From IMG/VR virus record IMGVR_UViG_3300032296_001480, positions 1-30,324 of that record: a stretch of DNA of 30,324 nt; one strand, given 5' to 3'. The position numbers were made by a program, and so were the translations under genes. Origin of the DNA: a virus. The notes beneath the pieces are model-generated. The model was not told the origin of the DNA. It did no database searches and saw only the letters and a list, made by a program, of their open reading frames with translations. This document shows, piece after piece, positions 23,759 through 30,324 of the stretch (the first letter of the stretch is position 1; the number at the start of each line of letters is the position of its first letter).

Positions 23759-24691
23759 ATGCCAACTCAACAATCATTCTATTTAAACGGACCAACATTG
23801 TCAACCGCTACCACTGTATTCTTGGATAGTGGTATGACATTATGCGCACCTGATGGATACTACTCAGATGGCACAGTAGCAAGACAACAATTTAATTGCG
23901 TGCTATTGCCAGCTGAAGCTTGCCCTACTTGCGGAGAAGCTTGTAAGGATAATATTGTCGACCTTACATCAAATGAGGGTGTTTATTACACAACGTTTTT
24001 TGTTGGTAATACAGTGAATGACACCGGTGCAATTATCATTACATTTGATGTAGACAACAGCGTGTCAGGAATAAAGGCAATATATAATGGTATTGACTAC
24101 AATGCGCTTAGCTCGCCCATATATGGCTATCTTGCAGGGACAGCAGGTCTGTACACTTACATAGGCGGCAACTCTTATGACTGTGGCATTGAGGGGTCAA
24201 CATATACACTTGACGAGTACATATACAATGCTCCTGTCTACGACCCACTTGGAACTACCACAAATATAACAGTAACAACAGGCGAATATAAGATAACATC
24301 GGGCGACCCAGGTGTATGTGTGATGGTGATACCAAAAACGTCAACTATGCCTGATACGATTGACATAGCTATTGTCGGTCCATGCGAAGGCTCGAAAGGT
24401 ATACTCAGTGTGTCGTGTCCATTAAAGCTACCCTCATTCTTAGGAACTTTTGGTGTAGCTGAGCCAAGTACTTTATTTTGTAACCTACCCTATAATGTCA
24501 CTTACTATGTTGTGCCGGTCAATGGTGATGGCATAACACTTGGTCTGTACGATTGGGTGTTCAGTGATATTAACGGAGCCAATGTACTGCCTGATGGATA
24601 TTACCGCTCATTAAGTGTTCCTGTACCATACGATACCTTTGAGGTACAGAACGGTGTCATTATAGCATTCCATACATTCTGCGCAGCATAA
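23759..24691 (+). CDS. Tail-tip associated cysteine-containing protein, unknown function
   Basis: A 310-residue beta-rich protein two bases after the muzzle gene. The N terminus has YLNGPTLSTATTVFLDSG and CAPDGYYSDGTVARQQFN, followed by CPTCGEAC. I recall the FLxxxxLTxCAPDGFYSDG pattern from fiber- or tail-linked proteins of Bacteroidota phages. The rest is predicted strands with scattered Cys (EGSTYTLDEYIY, VPVNGDGITLGLYDW) and a second DGYY near the end. Because both this protein and the muzzle C terminus carry dense cysteines, a metal or disulfide contact is possible. It is likely a virion protein, perhaps receptor-facing. Confidence 0.55.
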   Translation: MPTQQSFYLNGPTLSTATTVFLDSGMTLCAPDGYYSDGTVARQQFNCVLLPAEACPTCGEACKDNIVDLTSNEGVYYTTFFVGNTVNDTGAIIITFDVDNSVSGIKAIYNGIDYNALSSPIYGYLAGTAGLYTYIGGNSYDCGIEGSTYTLDEYIYNAPVYDPLGTTTNITVTTGEYKITSGDPGVCVMVIPKTSTMPDTIDIAIVGPCEGSKGILSVSCPLKLPSFLGTFGVAEPSTLFCNLPYNVTYYVVPVNGDGITLGLYDWVFSDINGANVLPDGYYRSLSVPVPYDTFEVQNGVIIAFHTFCAA

Positions 24692-24702
24692 AACAATAAA
24701 CA

Positions 24703-25533
24703 ATGCCAGCAACAAACGGTGAGTTTAAAACACTTACATACAGCGAAGCAGTAGCCGGATGGCCTTCGTTTTATTCTTATAATCCTGACTGGATGATAGG
24801 AATGAACCAATACTTTTACACCTTCAAAGGTGGCAATCTGTACCGGCACAATGTCAATTCGCTCAAGAACACATTTTACCAACCTTGGTGGACACTAATA
24901 GGTGACACAGCAGGAGCATTTACGCCATCAAAAATGCACAGTGTATTCAATACCGTTCCGCTTGAGAATAAGCTATTTAAGACACTAAACATTGAGGGTG
25001 ATGCAGCATGGGGCGCTGAGCTATTGACAGACATACAACAAAGCGGCTATATCTTACAGCCATGGTTCGAGAAGAAAGAGCAGTCATTCTTTGCCTTTGT
25101 CAGGAACAACAGCATAGGCGAGCTGCCAATACGCAGCACTAATGGTATCGGTGCCAGCTACCAGATAAATATAGCAGGAGATACTATTGACTTCTCAATT
25201 ACACCACTTGTTGACCTTGGCACAATAATGAGCATAGGTGACTACTTGTACTTTATGGTACCACCTACTCCATCGCCAATGTTTTTAGCCGGAGAGATAA
25301 CGCAAATTAACAGGAACTATAAGCTTGGTATAAACCAAATAGTTATAGACACAACTATTCCTGGCACAACTCCAATCACTATTCCTAATGCTTATTTCTT
25401 CTATACCAAGAACTCAGTAGCTGAGTCGCATGGTGTACTTGGGCATTATTGTGAGTTTATTTTAGAAAATAGTTCAACAAGCAAAATAGAATTATTTGCA
25501 GTAGAGTCTGAAGTTATGAAATCTTTTCCATAA
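24703..25533 (+). CDS. Tail protein related to the stabilization/muzzle C-terminal region
   Basis: A 276-residue beta-rich protein. GWPSFYSYNPDWMIGMNQYF, then YTFKGGNLYRHN and HSVFNTVPLENKLFKTL with IEGDAAWGAEL, is a set I know from the C-terminal part of P22 gp10-like stabilization proteins in crAss-like phages (SFxPDWMxGxNxxFYTFKxGxLYxHN). Here the region stands as its own gene, so the muzzle function is split over two or three proteins, or this is a separate plug/tip protein. It ends with a beta domain (GVLGHYCEFILENSSTSKIE). It lies 9 bases before the acetyltransferase gene. Confidence 0.6.
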   Translation: MPATNGEFKTLTYSEAVAGWPSFYSYNPDWMIGMNQYFYTFKGGNLYRHNVNSLKNTFYQPWWTLIGDTAGAFTPSKMHSVFNTVPLENKLFKTLNIEGDAAWGAELLTDIQQSGYILQPWFEKKEQSFFAFVRNNSIGELPIRSTNGIGASYQINIAGDTIDFSITPLVDLGTIMSIGDYLYFMVPPTPSPMFLAGEITQINRNYKLGINQIVIDTTIPGTTPITIPNAYFFYTKNSVAESHGVLGHYCEFILENSSTSKIELFAVESEVMKSFP

Positions 25534-25538
25534 TTTTG
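25531..25538 (+). promoter_or_regulatory. Weak promoter-like motif TAATTTTG before the acetyltransferase
   Basis: TAATTTTG matches TAnnTTTG but overlaps the previous stop codon and lies only four bases before the ATG at 25543. A transcript from it would be nearly leaderless. It may be chance in AT-rich DNA. Confidence 0.2.
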
Positions 25539-25542
25539 TGGT

Positions 25543-25950
25543 ATGCTTAACGTAAGACCATTAACATACGAGGATTATGACGACACCTTAAAGGGGTGGT
25601 GGGCTGACTGGGGATGGACGGCACCGACAAGGGACTTCTTGCCGGATGATGGTGAGGGTGGTCTAATGATATTAGATGGTGACGAGCCGATATGTGCAGG
25701 GTATATGTACGCAACCAACTCAAGAGTGGCGTGGGTTGACTGGATTATCTCAAATAAGCAGTACCGGAAAAAGCCACAGAGAGGAGAGGCAATAAGTATG
25801 CTCATATCAACACTTACGGAGATAAGCAAAAACTCAGGCTTTAAGTATTGTTACGCATTGATTAAACACCAAAATCTTATTGAGACATACAAGGAACTTG
25901 GCTACACAAAGGGCGATGAGTATGTCGGTGAGATGATAAAATTACTATAA
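25543..25950 (+). CDS. GNAT-family N-acetyltransferase
   Basis: A 135-residue protein with GNAT layout. The N-terminal strand-helix is NVRPLTYEDYDDTLKGWW. The central strands are PICAGYMYATNSRVAWVDWI. The acetyl-CoA loop/helix region (motif A) is IISNKQYRKKPQRGEAISML at residues 68-87, in a shortened Q/R-x-x-RGEA form. The C-terminal motif B is NLIETYKELGYTKGDE. It would transfer an acetyl group from acetyl-CoA to an amine; the substrate is unknown. It lies inside the virion module between tail and internal protein genes and may modify a structural or host protein. I recall similar small acetyltransferases next to internal virion genes in other phages. Confidence 0.7.
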   Translation: MLNVRPLTYEDYDDTLKGWWADWGWTAPTRDFLPDDGEGGLMILDGDEPICAGYMYATNSRVAWVDWIISNKQYRKKPQRGEAISMLISTLTEISKNSGFKYCYALIKHQNLIETYKELGYTKGDEYVGEMIKLL

Positions 25951-25951
25951 T

Positions 25952-26797
25952 ATGGCAGCGACAACAGCAGCAATAGCAGGTCTTGTAGCAACAGGCATAT
26001 CAACAGGTATGTCATTCTCTCAGGCCGCCAAACAACAAAGACTTTACAGACAAGCAAATGCCAAAGCCGAGCAGGCAATGCAGGAGGCAAGGAATAAGCT
26101 TGAGGTAAACTACATGGACCAGCTCAGTATTATGAAGGAGCCTTATGAGCTACAAAGACAGGCAATGCTTGTACAGGGCGCTCAGTCATTAGAGGCTGCC
26201 AGAGAGGCTGACAGGGGCGCTGCGCCTACGGCAGGTAGACTACAAGCCATGCAGAACGAGCAGCAAGCAGGCATCAGAACAGCAATGGGTCAAGAGCTTA
26301 TGGCACTTGAGAAGCTGTCAGCTGATGAGGAGTCAAGGCTTAGGGACATCAATGTACAACTTGACTTAGGTGAGGTTCAGGGTGCGCAACTTGCAGCTGC
26401 TGACGCACAGGAAGCAAAAGCCGCTGCAATGACACAAGGGTTTCAGGGTATGACTCAAATGGCAGGCTATGCTGCTGACTTGGTGCCACTCTATATGCAG
26501 ACAGCAGCAGGCAAGCAACTGGGCAGACAAGAGGCGGCATACTATAAAGCAGGTGAGGCAGGTACATTACCTAAAGAGTTTTATACATCAGATGGTAAGC
26601 TTAAAAATTTCCAACAAGCTATTGGCACTAAATATGGTGAGCAATTTTCTTCAATGGAGCCTTCTGAGTTCCAAGATTACATGAGTGGTCTTTCCAAGCA
26701 AGATATAAAAAGGAGGTTTAACCCATTGGAGTTTCAGTTTTATACCCCATATAATCCTATTACTAACCCACTTGATGTTAGTAAATTCAATAAATAA
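25952..26797 (+). CDS. Internal virion protein, alanine/glutamine-rich (gp14-like)
   Basis: A 281-residue protein one base after the acetyltransferase stop. It starts with a hydrophobic Ala/Gly-rich segment (residues 3-22, ATTAAIAGLVATGISTGMSF). Long Ala/Gln/Glu helices follow (QQRLYRQANAKAEQAMQEAR, DADAQ-type repeats such as QLAAADAQEAKAAAMTQG). The short C-terminal region has NPLEFQFYTPYNP. This composition and position fit T7 gp14-like ejection or crAss 'cargo' proteins that enter the host with DNA. There is no signal peptidase site. The membrane-like N terminus may insert into the host envelope. Confidence 0.65.
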   Translation: MAATTAAIAGLVATGISTGMSFSQAAKQQRLYRQANAKAEQAMQEARNKLEVNYMDQLSIMKEPYELQRQAMLVQGAQSLEAAREADRGAAPTAGRLQAMQNEQQAGIRTAMGQELMALEKLSADEESRLRDINVQLDLGEVQGAQLAAADAQEAKAAAMTQGFQGMTQMAGYAADLVPLYMQTAAGKQLGRQEAAYYKAGEAGTLPKEFYTSDGKLKNFQQAIGTKYGEQFSSMEPSEFQDYMSGLSKQDIKRRFNPLEFQFYTPYNPITNPLDVSKFNK

Positions 26798-26800
26798 TCT

Positions 26801-28372
26801 ATGGCTACAAAAGCATTAGAGACATTATACAATTGGGCTAAGTCAACAGGCTATGAGAGAAGTATTGATGACTTTTATAACCTGCTTAATACCAATAAAG
26901 AGGCATTGGCTCGCGTGTACAACCATGCAAAAGAGACAGGCTACCAAAGTGACGAGAATGCTTTTGCTAAACTTGTTGGCTTACAAGCTCCTCCTATTGA
27001 GCCTATAAGACGCTCAGAGGAAGGAGCAGCTCCTGTTGTCTCACAAGAAGGAGAAGTGGCAGAGCAGCCTATGACAGCTGCTGAAATACCGGTTGAGGCG
27101 ACCGTTGAAACAACTGTCGAGACGCCAGTAAAAGAGGTCACATCAATACCTGCGCTTGAGGCTGACTTAAATAATAAGCTATTGCCTGTTACTGAGAAAA
27201 CAGTAATAAAAGAGGTTCCGGCAGAGTCGGACAAAATGGTTATAAAGTCACCCGAAAAAAAGAAGGACTTTTTAGAGGCAGCAGATGAAGTTCTTTATAG
27301 GATTTACAACTCACCAGGCTATCTTAAAAAGCTTGAGAATGAGATAGCGCAGAGTAAGGATTTTAACAAGGACTATGACCCTAAGGTATTAGAAAGTCTT
27401 GAAGAAAAAACTCAAGATGTTATGAAAAAAATAAGAAGGTTAAAACCTGGGACAAAAGAAGAAAATATATTGATGCAAGAATTAATGAGTTTAGGAGAAC
27501 AAAAAGCAGATATATATTACAATCTTTCTTTAGTTGGTGGGCAATACAATACTGATGAATTGATAAATGAAAGAAGAAAAAGAGTAGAAGCAACTCCTGT
27601 TGAATTAAATGAAGAAGCAAATGAAGAAGGAAATGCTGGATTTATGACAAAACAATTTACCAATACTCCTCCTTGGAGACAACATGAGTTTGGAGAAGTT
27701 GATGAAACAGTAGAGGAATTTGAAAAAAGATATGAAAAGAAAAGACAAGAAGAAAAAGAATTTTCATTAAAAGATCAACCTTTAGAAACATCAATAAATT
27801 TAAATGTAGAAGAACATAAAGGTCCTATTCTTAAAACAAATGAATATTCTCCAGAAGATTATAGGTCTGATATAATGGCAACCACAATTGAAGAAAAAGA
27901 ACACGCAGCTCATGTTCCTTTTATAAGAAAAGGTACTCCAGGTCAAAAATATCCAACAAACATTACTCCTTATGCTGTTGATATAATAGACCAAAATACA
28001 GTTATTGACGATGATTATCTTAGAATACCAACAGAGGTAATAGCAAAAAAAAGAGCTACCGAGGTAAATCTAATAGGAAGGGGATTATTAAACCCAGGCG
28101 AAGATGTTAATGAATCGCATTTTAGAGAATTATTAAATAGACCTGACTTGCCTATGAATGTTACTCAATTGTTAATGTCTGTAAGTGGTGTTGGATATGA
28201 TGAAAAAGATGATAAAATTACTGCAACAACTAAAAAAGTACAAAATGAAATACTAAATAATCCTAAACTATACAAAGAGGCATTACAGAGATGGTTAAAT
28301 ATAATGAACAAGATTGCATATAATGATAAGAAATCATTTGATGCTAATCCTTTTAAAATAACAACAGGATAA
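26801..28372 (+). CDS. Internal virion/cargo protein with N-terminal GY-repeat pair
   Basis: A 523-residue protein. Residues 9-60 are two 30-residue-spaced helical repeats: LYNWAKSTGYERSIDDFYNL and VYNHAKETGYQSDENAFAKL. The same pair, in the same register, opens the gene at 30125. A Pro/Glu/Val-rich linker follows (about 63-140, including TVETTVETPVKEV). Charged helices come next (KLENEIAQSKDFNKDYDPKV, KIRRLKPGTKEENIL). DNA from about 27400 to 28330 is far more AT-rich than the start. Its role is inferred from position among the ejection-type proteins. The ATG lies three bases after the previous stop. Confidence 0.6.
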   Translation: MATKALETLYNWAKSTGYERSIDDFYNLLNTNKEALARVYNHAKETGYQSDENAFAKLVGLQAPPIEPIRRSEEGAAPVVSQEGEVAEQPMTAAEIPVEATVETTVETPVKEVTSIPALEADLNNKLLPVTEKTVIKEVPAESDKMVIKSPEKKKDFLEAADEVLYRIYNSPGYLKKLENEIAQSKDFNKDYDPKVLESLEEKTQDVMKKIRRLKPGTKEENILMQELMSLGEQKADIYYNLSLVGGQYNTDELINERRKRVEATPVELNEEANEEGNAGFMTKQFTNTPPWRQHEFGEVDETVEEFEKRYEKKRQEEKEFSLKDQPLETSINLNVEEHKGPILKTNEYSPEDYRSDIMATTIEEKEHAAHVPFIRKGTPGQKYPTNITPYAVDIIDQNTVIDDDYLRIPTEVIAKKRATEVNLIGRGLLNPGEDVNESHFRELLNRPDLPMNVTQLLMSVSGVGYDEKDDKITATTKKVQNEILNNPKLYKEALQRWLNIMNKIAYNDKKSFDANPFKITTG

Positions 28373-28376
28373 ATCT

Positions 28377-30113
28377 ATGGCTACATATTTTGGTTACGTT
28401 GAAAGGGAAGCCGACAGTTATGTAAACTGGGCTGATGTTGGCAGGAATATGTCTGCCACTATTGACAATATTCAAAGAGTAAGAGACGAGAAAAAGGCAC
28501 TCATTGAGAAGGCCTATAATGAGGACCTTGACTACATTCAGTCAAGACCTGCCGGTGAGCATGAGACATTGAACTCATGGACATTAAATTTTGGCAATAC
28601 ATCTGCCGAGAACCTAAAGCTCAAATATAGTCAGCTCAAACAAGGGAAAATATCAGTTAATGACTTTGTTAGGTTCAGACAGAATTTAACCGACTCAGTA
28701 GAGAAGATATACACAGTAAACAGTCAGCTGCAAGAGGCTTTCAAAAAGGTCAATGACAGGACAAAGGCAGGCGAAAACCAATTACTTGAAAGAGAAACAA
28801 AGGTTCTCCTTGAGAAGTATGGTGCGCTTGAAAATACATTGCCTTATGTCAATGGCCTTACCGGAACAGTAGCAATTGGTCTGACTGAGATAACAAAAGA
28901 TGCTGAGGGCAAAGAGACACGAAGATTACGTCAAGATGATGACGCATATCTTACGCCACAGCAATTGCAAGCTGCCGCTATGCAGGAATTTAATGCTTAT
29001 AATGAGCAGGCGGACTTGGATAAATGGGTTGAAGGAACTGGCACGGTAGTTCAAGATTTAAGAGAAATTGGAGGCGAAAGACTTGCAGGGATGATTACAT
29101 CAGTAACTGATGTTACAAGCGAAAGAATATTATCATTAGCAAAGGACCTTCCAGAGGGTAGTAAGTTATCTGAAGCTCAAATGAAAGCATTAGAAGCCTA
29201 TGTAGCTGATTTCAAAGAAGGTGAAATGGGTTACATAAATGGCATTATAGCTAATCCATATCAGGCATCTGCTTTGCTCACGGATAGAATAAAATCAAAA
29301 AATGGTAAGATATATAATATTGTCTTTAACAAGGCTGATCAAAAGACTGAGTATGATTTATATGTAGAAAAAACACCAGAGGGGAAATTCACGCCTATTA
29401 TTGATGAGAATACAGAGGTAGGTAAAAAACAAAAAGAAGTCCTTGTTGATTTCCTTCAAGGACAACTTAGGGTTAAGTATGACCGAAAAGTAGAAATGAA
29501 GCCATACAACGAACCAACTCCTCCAAGGCCTATTGTTCAAGGGGGCGGAGGCGGAGATGGTAGAAGTGCTGAATGGTATGGAGGACTTGAATCTTATATT
29601 ACAACATTTGAAATGTATCATAAATTATTTACTGGGGACTTTGATCAAAAGCAAACTATTTTAAATAATTTTAAACAAGCTGCAAAAGTAAATTCAGATA
29701 ATACTTTTTATGACAAAGATACAGGGGAATTGGTAATTACTCCATCAGACCCAGATAAAGAAAAAATTGTTTATAATTTTAAAAATCCTCCAGTTGGTGT
29801 AGATACCAGGGACCTTGTATTTTCATTAATGAATCTTATAGACCCAAATTTAAATTCAAAATATGGTGGATATGCTAAAACAATTCCAATAAAAGAAATA
29901 AATACTAATTTACCAATTGACAAACAAATACAGACAGCAGAAGAAAATTTAAATCGTCTTAAAAAAGAAAAAGGAAAAGGGGGTATGTTTAATTATATAT
30001 ATGAAGCTCAAATACCTGGAGCCGAAAAAACATTAAAAGATTTAAAAAGTGAACAAGAAAGAATGAGAGGAAGGCAAGGACAAGGACAAGGTATCAATTA
30101 TGGTGATAAATAA
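28377..30113 (+). CDS. Internal virion/cargo protein, helical
   Basis: A 578-residue protein, rich in charged helices (VGRNMSATIDNIQRVRDEKK, QLQEAFKKVNDRTKAGENQL). A central region has LPEGSKLSEAQMKALEAYVA. A Gly-rich linker lies near residues 393-398 (QGGGGGDG). The C-terminal region contains YDKDTGELVITPSDP and a Gly/Gln-rich basic tail (RMRGRQGQGQGINYGDK). Length and position match the mid-size internal virion protein of crAss-like phages. From about 29560, just after the Gly-rich linker, the DNA turns AT-rich. Unlike its neighbours it has no GY-repeat at the N terminus. No enzyme motif was found. Confidence 0.6.
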   Translation: MATYFGYVEREADSYVNWADVGRNMSATIDNIQRVRDEKKALIEKAYNEDLDYIQSRPAGEHETLNSWTLNFGNTSAENLKLKYSQLKQGKISVNDFVRFRQNLTDSVEKIYTVNSQLQEAFKKVNDRTKAGENQLLERETKVLLEKYGALENTLPYVNGLTGTVAIGLTEITKDAEGKETRRLRQDDDAYLTPQQLQAAAMQEFNAYNEQADLDKWVEGTGTVVQDLREIGGERLAGMITSVTDVTSERILSLAKDLPEGSKLSEAQMKALEAYVADFKEGEMGYINGIIANPYQASALLTDRIKSKNGKIYNIVFNKADQKTEYDLYVEKTPEGKFTPIIDENTEVGKKQKEVLVDFLQGQLRVKYDRKVEMKPYNEPTPPRPIVQGGGGGDGRSAEWYGGLESYITTFEMYHKLFTGDFDQKQTILNNFKQAAKVNSDNTFYDKDTGELVITPSDPDKEKIVYNFKNPPVGVDTRDLVFSLMNLIDPNLNSKYGGYAKTIPIKEINTNLPIDKQIQTAEENLNRLKKEKGKGGMFNYIYEAQIPGAEKTLKDLKSEQERMRGRQGQGQGINYGDK

Positions 30114-30124
30114 ATATATATAAA

Positions 30125-30324
30125 ATGGATGAAGAAGTAATAAATGACTTGTATAACAGAGCAAGGTCTAAAGGATATAAAAAAAGTTTAGATGAATTTA
30201 TATCTCTGTTGCATAGCGATCAAGAAGTTTTTGATGATATGTATGGATATGTCCAAAGTAAGGGATATAAGAAAGGAACGGAAGATTTTTCTGCCCTTAT
30301 AGGTAAGACTCAATCTACGCAACA
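30125..30324 (+). CDS. Start of a gene with N-terminal GY-repeat pair, cut by the window end
   Basis: The frame is open from ATG 30125 to the end (66 complete codons). It begins with two 30-residue-spaced repeats: LYNRARSKGYKKSLDEFISL and MYGYVQSKGYKKGTEDFSAL. These align without gaps to residues 1-60 of the protein at 26801 (20 of 60 identical by hand). In crAss-like and related phages the next gene after the mid-size cargo proteins is often a very large internal virion protein. This may be its start, but only the N-terminal domain is visible. Confidence 0.75.
   Translation, partial: MDEEVINDLYNRARSKGYKKSLDEFISLLHSDQEVFDDMYGYVQSKGYKKGTEDFSALIGKTQSTQ

Noticed and set aside
1-30324. tRNA genes, CRISPR arrays, insertion sequences, integrase or attachment sites
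   Set aside because: None was recognised. Gaps are too short to hold most of these and no inverted or direct DNA repeats of note were seen by eye.

Overview
The window is a 30.3 kb piece of a tailed double-stranded DNA phage, almost certainly infecting a member of the Bacteroidota. The DNA is AT-rich. Nearly all genes lie on the plus strand, packed head to tail with TAATG or ATGA overlaps. The few real gaps hold copies of the Bacteroidota -7 promoter motif TAnnTTTG. Gene order (terminase, portal, scaffold, major capsid protein, ring/neck proteins, very large muzzle/stabilization protein, internal virion 'cargo' proteins) and several protein signatures fit a short-tailed (podovirus) phage of the crAss-like type or a neighbouring Bacteroidota lineage. 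No tRNA, CRISPR array, insertion sequence, integrase or replication gene was seen. There is no gene-free stretch longer than about 80 bases.

Layout. 1-1028: the end of a SleB-like cell wall hydrolase, a GroES-like co-chaperonin, and the only minus-strand gene, a winged-helix protein. 1029-1108: a divergent promoter region. 1109-2757: seven very small genes, several basic or cysteine-rich, including a DUF5872-like protein; three of them (51, 51 and 54 residues) are very short. 2761-5037: a small structural protein, an Ig/LamG-type fiber or adhesin, and two tandem paralogous small genes. 5042-6404: lysis cassette (membrane protein, PG-binding/YkuD-like lysin, second membrane protein). 6443-8724: small coiled-coil protein, repeat-rich tail fiber with a C1q/TNF-like end, a small unknown, and a protein with two GroES-like halves. 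8721-13661: candidate TerS, TerL, portal. 13712-17082: scaffold, major capsid protein, conserved unknown, with a terminator after the capsid gene and a fused terminator/promoter after the next gene. 17144-25533: ring/neck proteins, 1556-residue muzzle protein and two further tail proteins. 25543-25950: GNAT acetyltransferase. 25952-30324: three complete internal virion proteins and the start of another gene.

How the genes work together. TerS/TerL and the portal package DNA into a shell built by the scaffold and capsid proteins, with GroES-like proteins possibly recruiting host GroEL for capsid folding. Ring and muzzle proteins close the head and form the short tail, while the Ig/LamG and C1q-like fibers contact the host. 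Internal virion proteins are probably ejected with the DNA. The membrane proteins and peptidoglycan enzymes release progeny. The most unusual signals are a gapless 30-residue repeat pair shared by the N termini of two cargo-type genes, a domain shared by a ring protein and a small structural protein, a TerL gene with no ATG start near its conserved N terminus, and sharp composition changes inside three virion genes.
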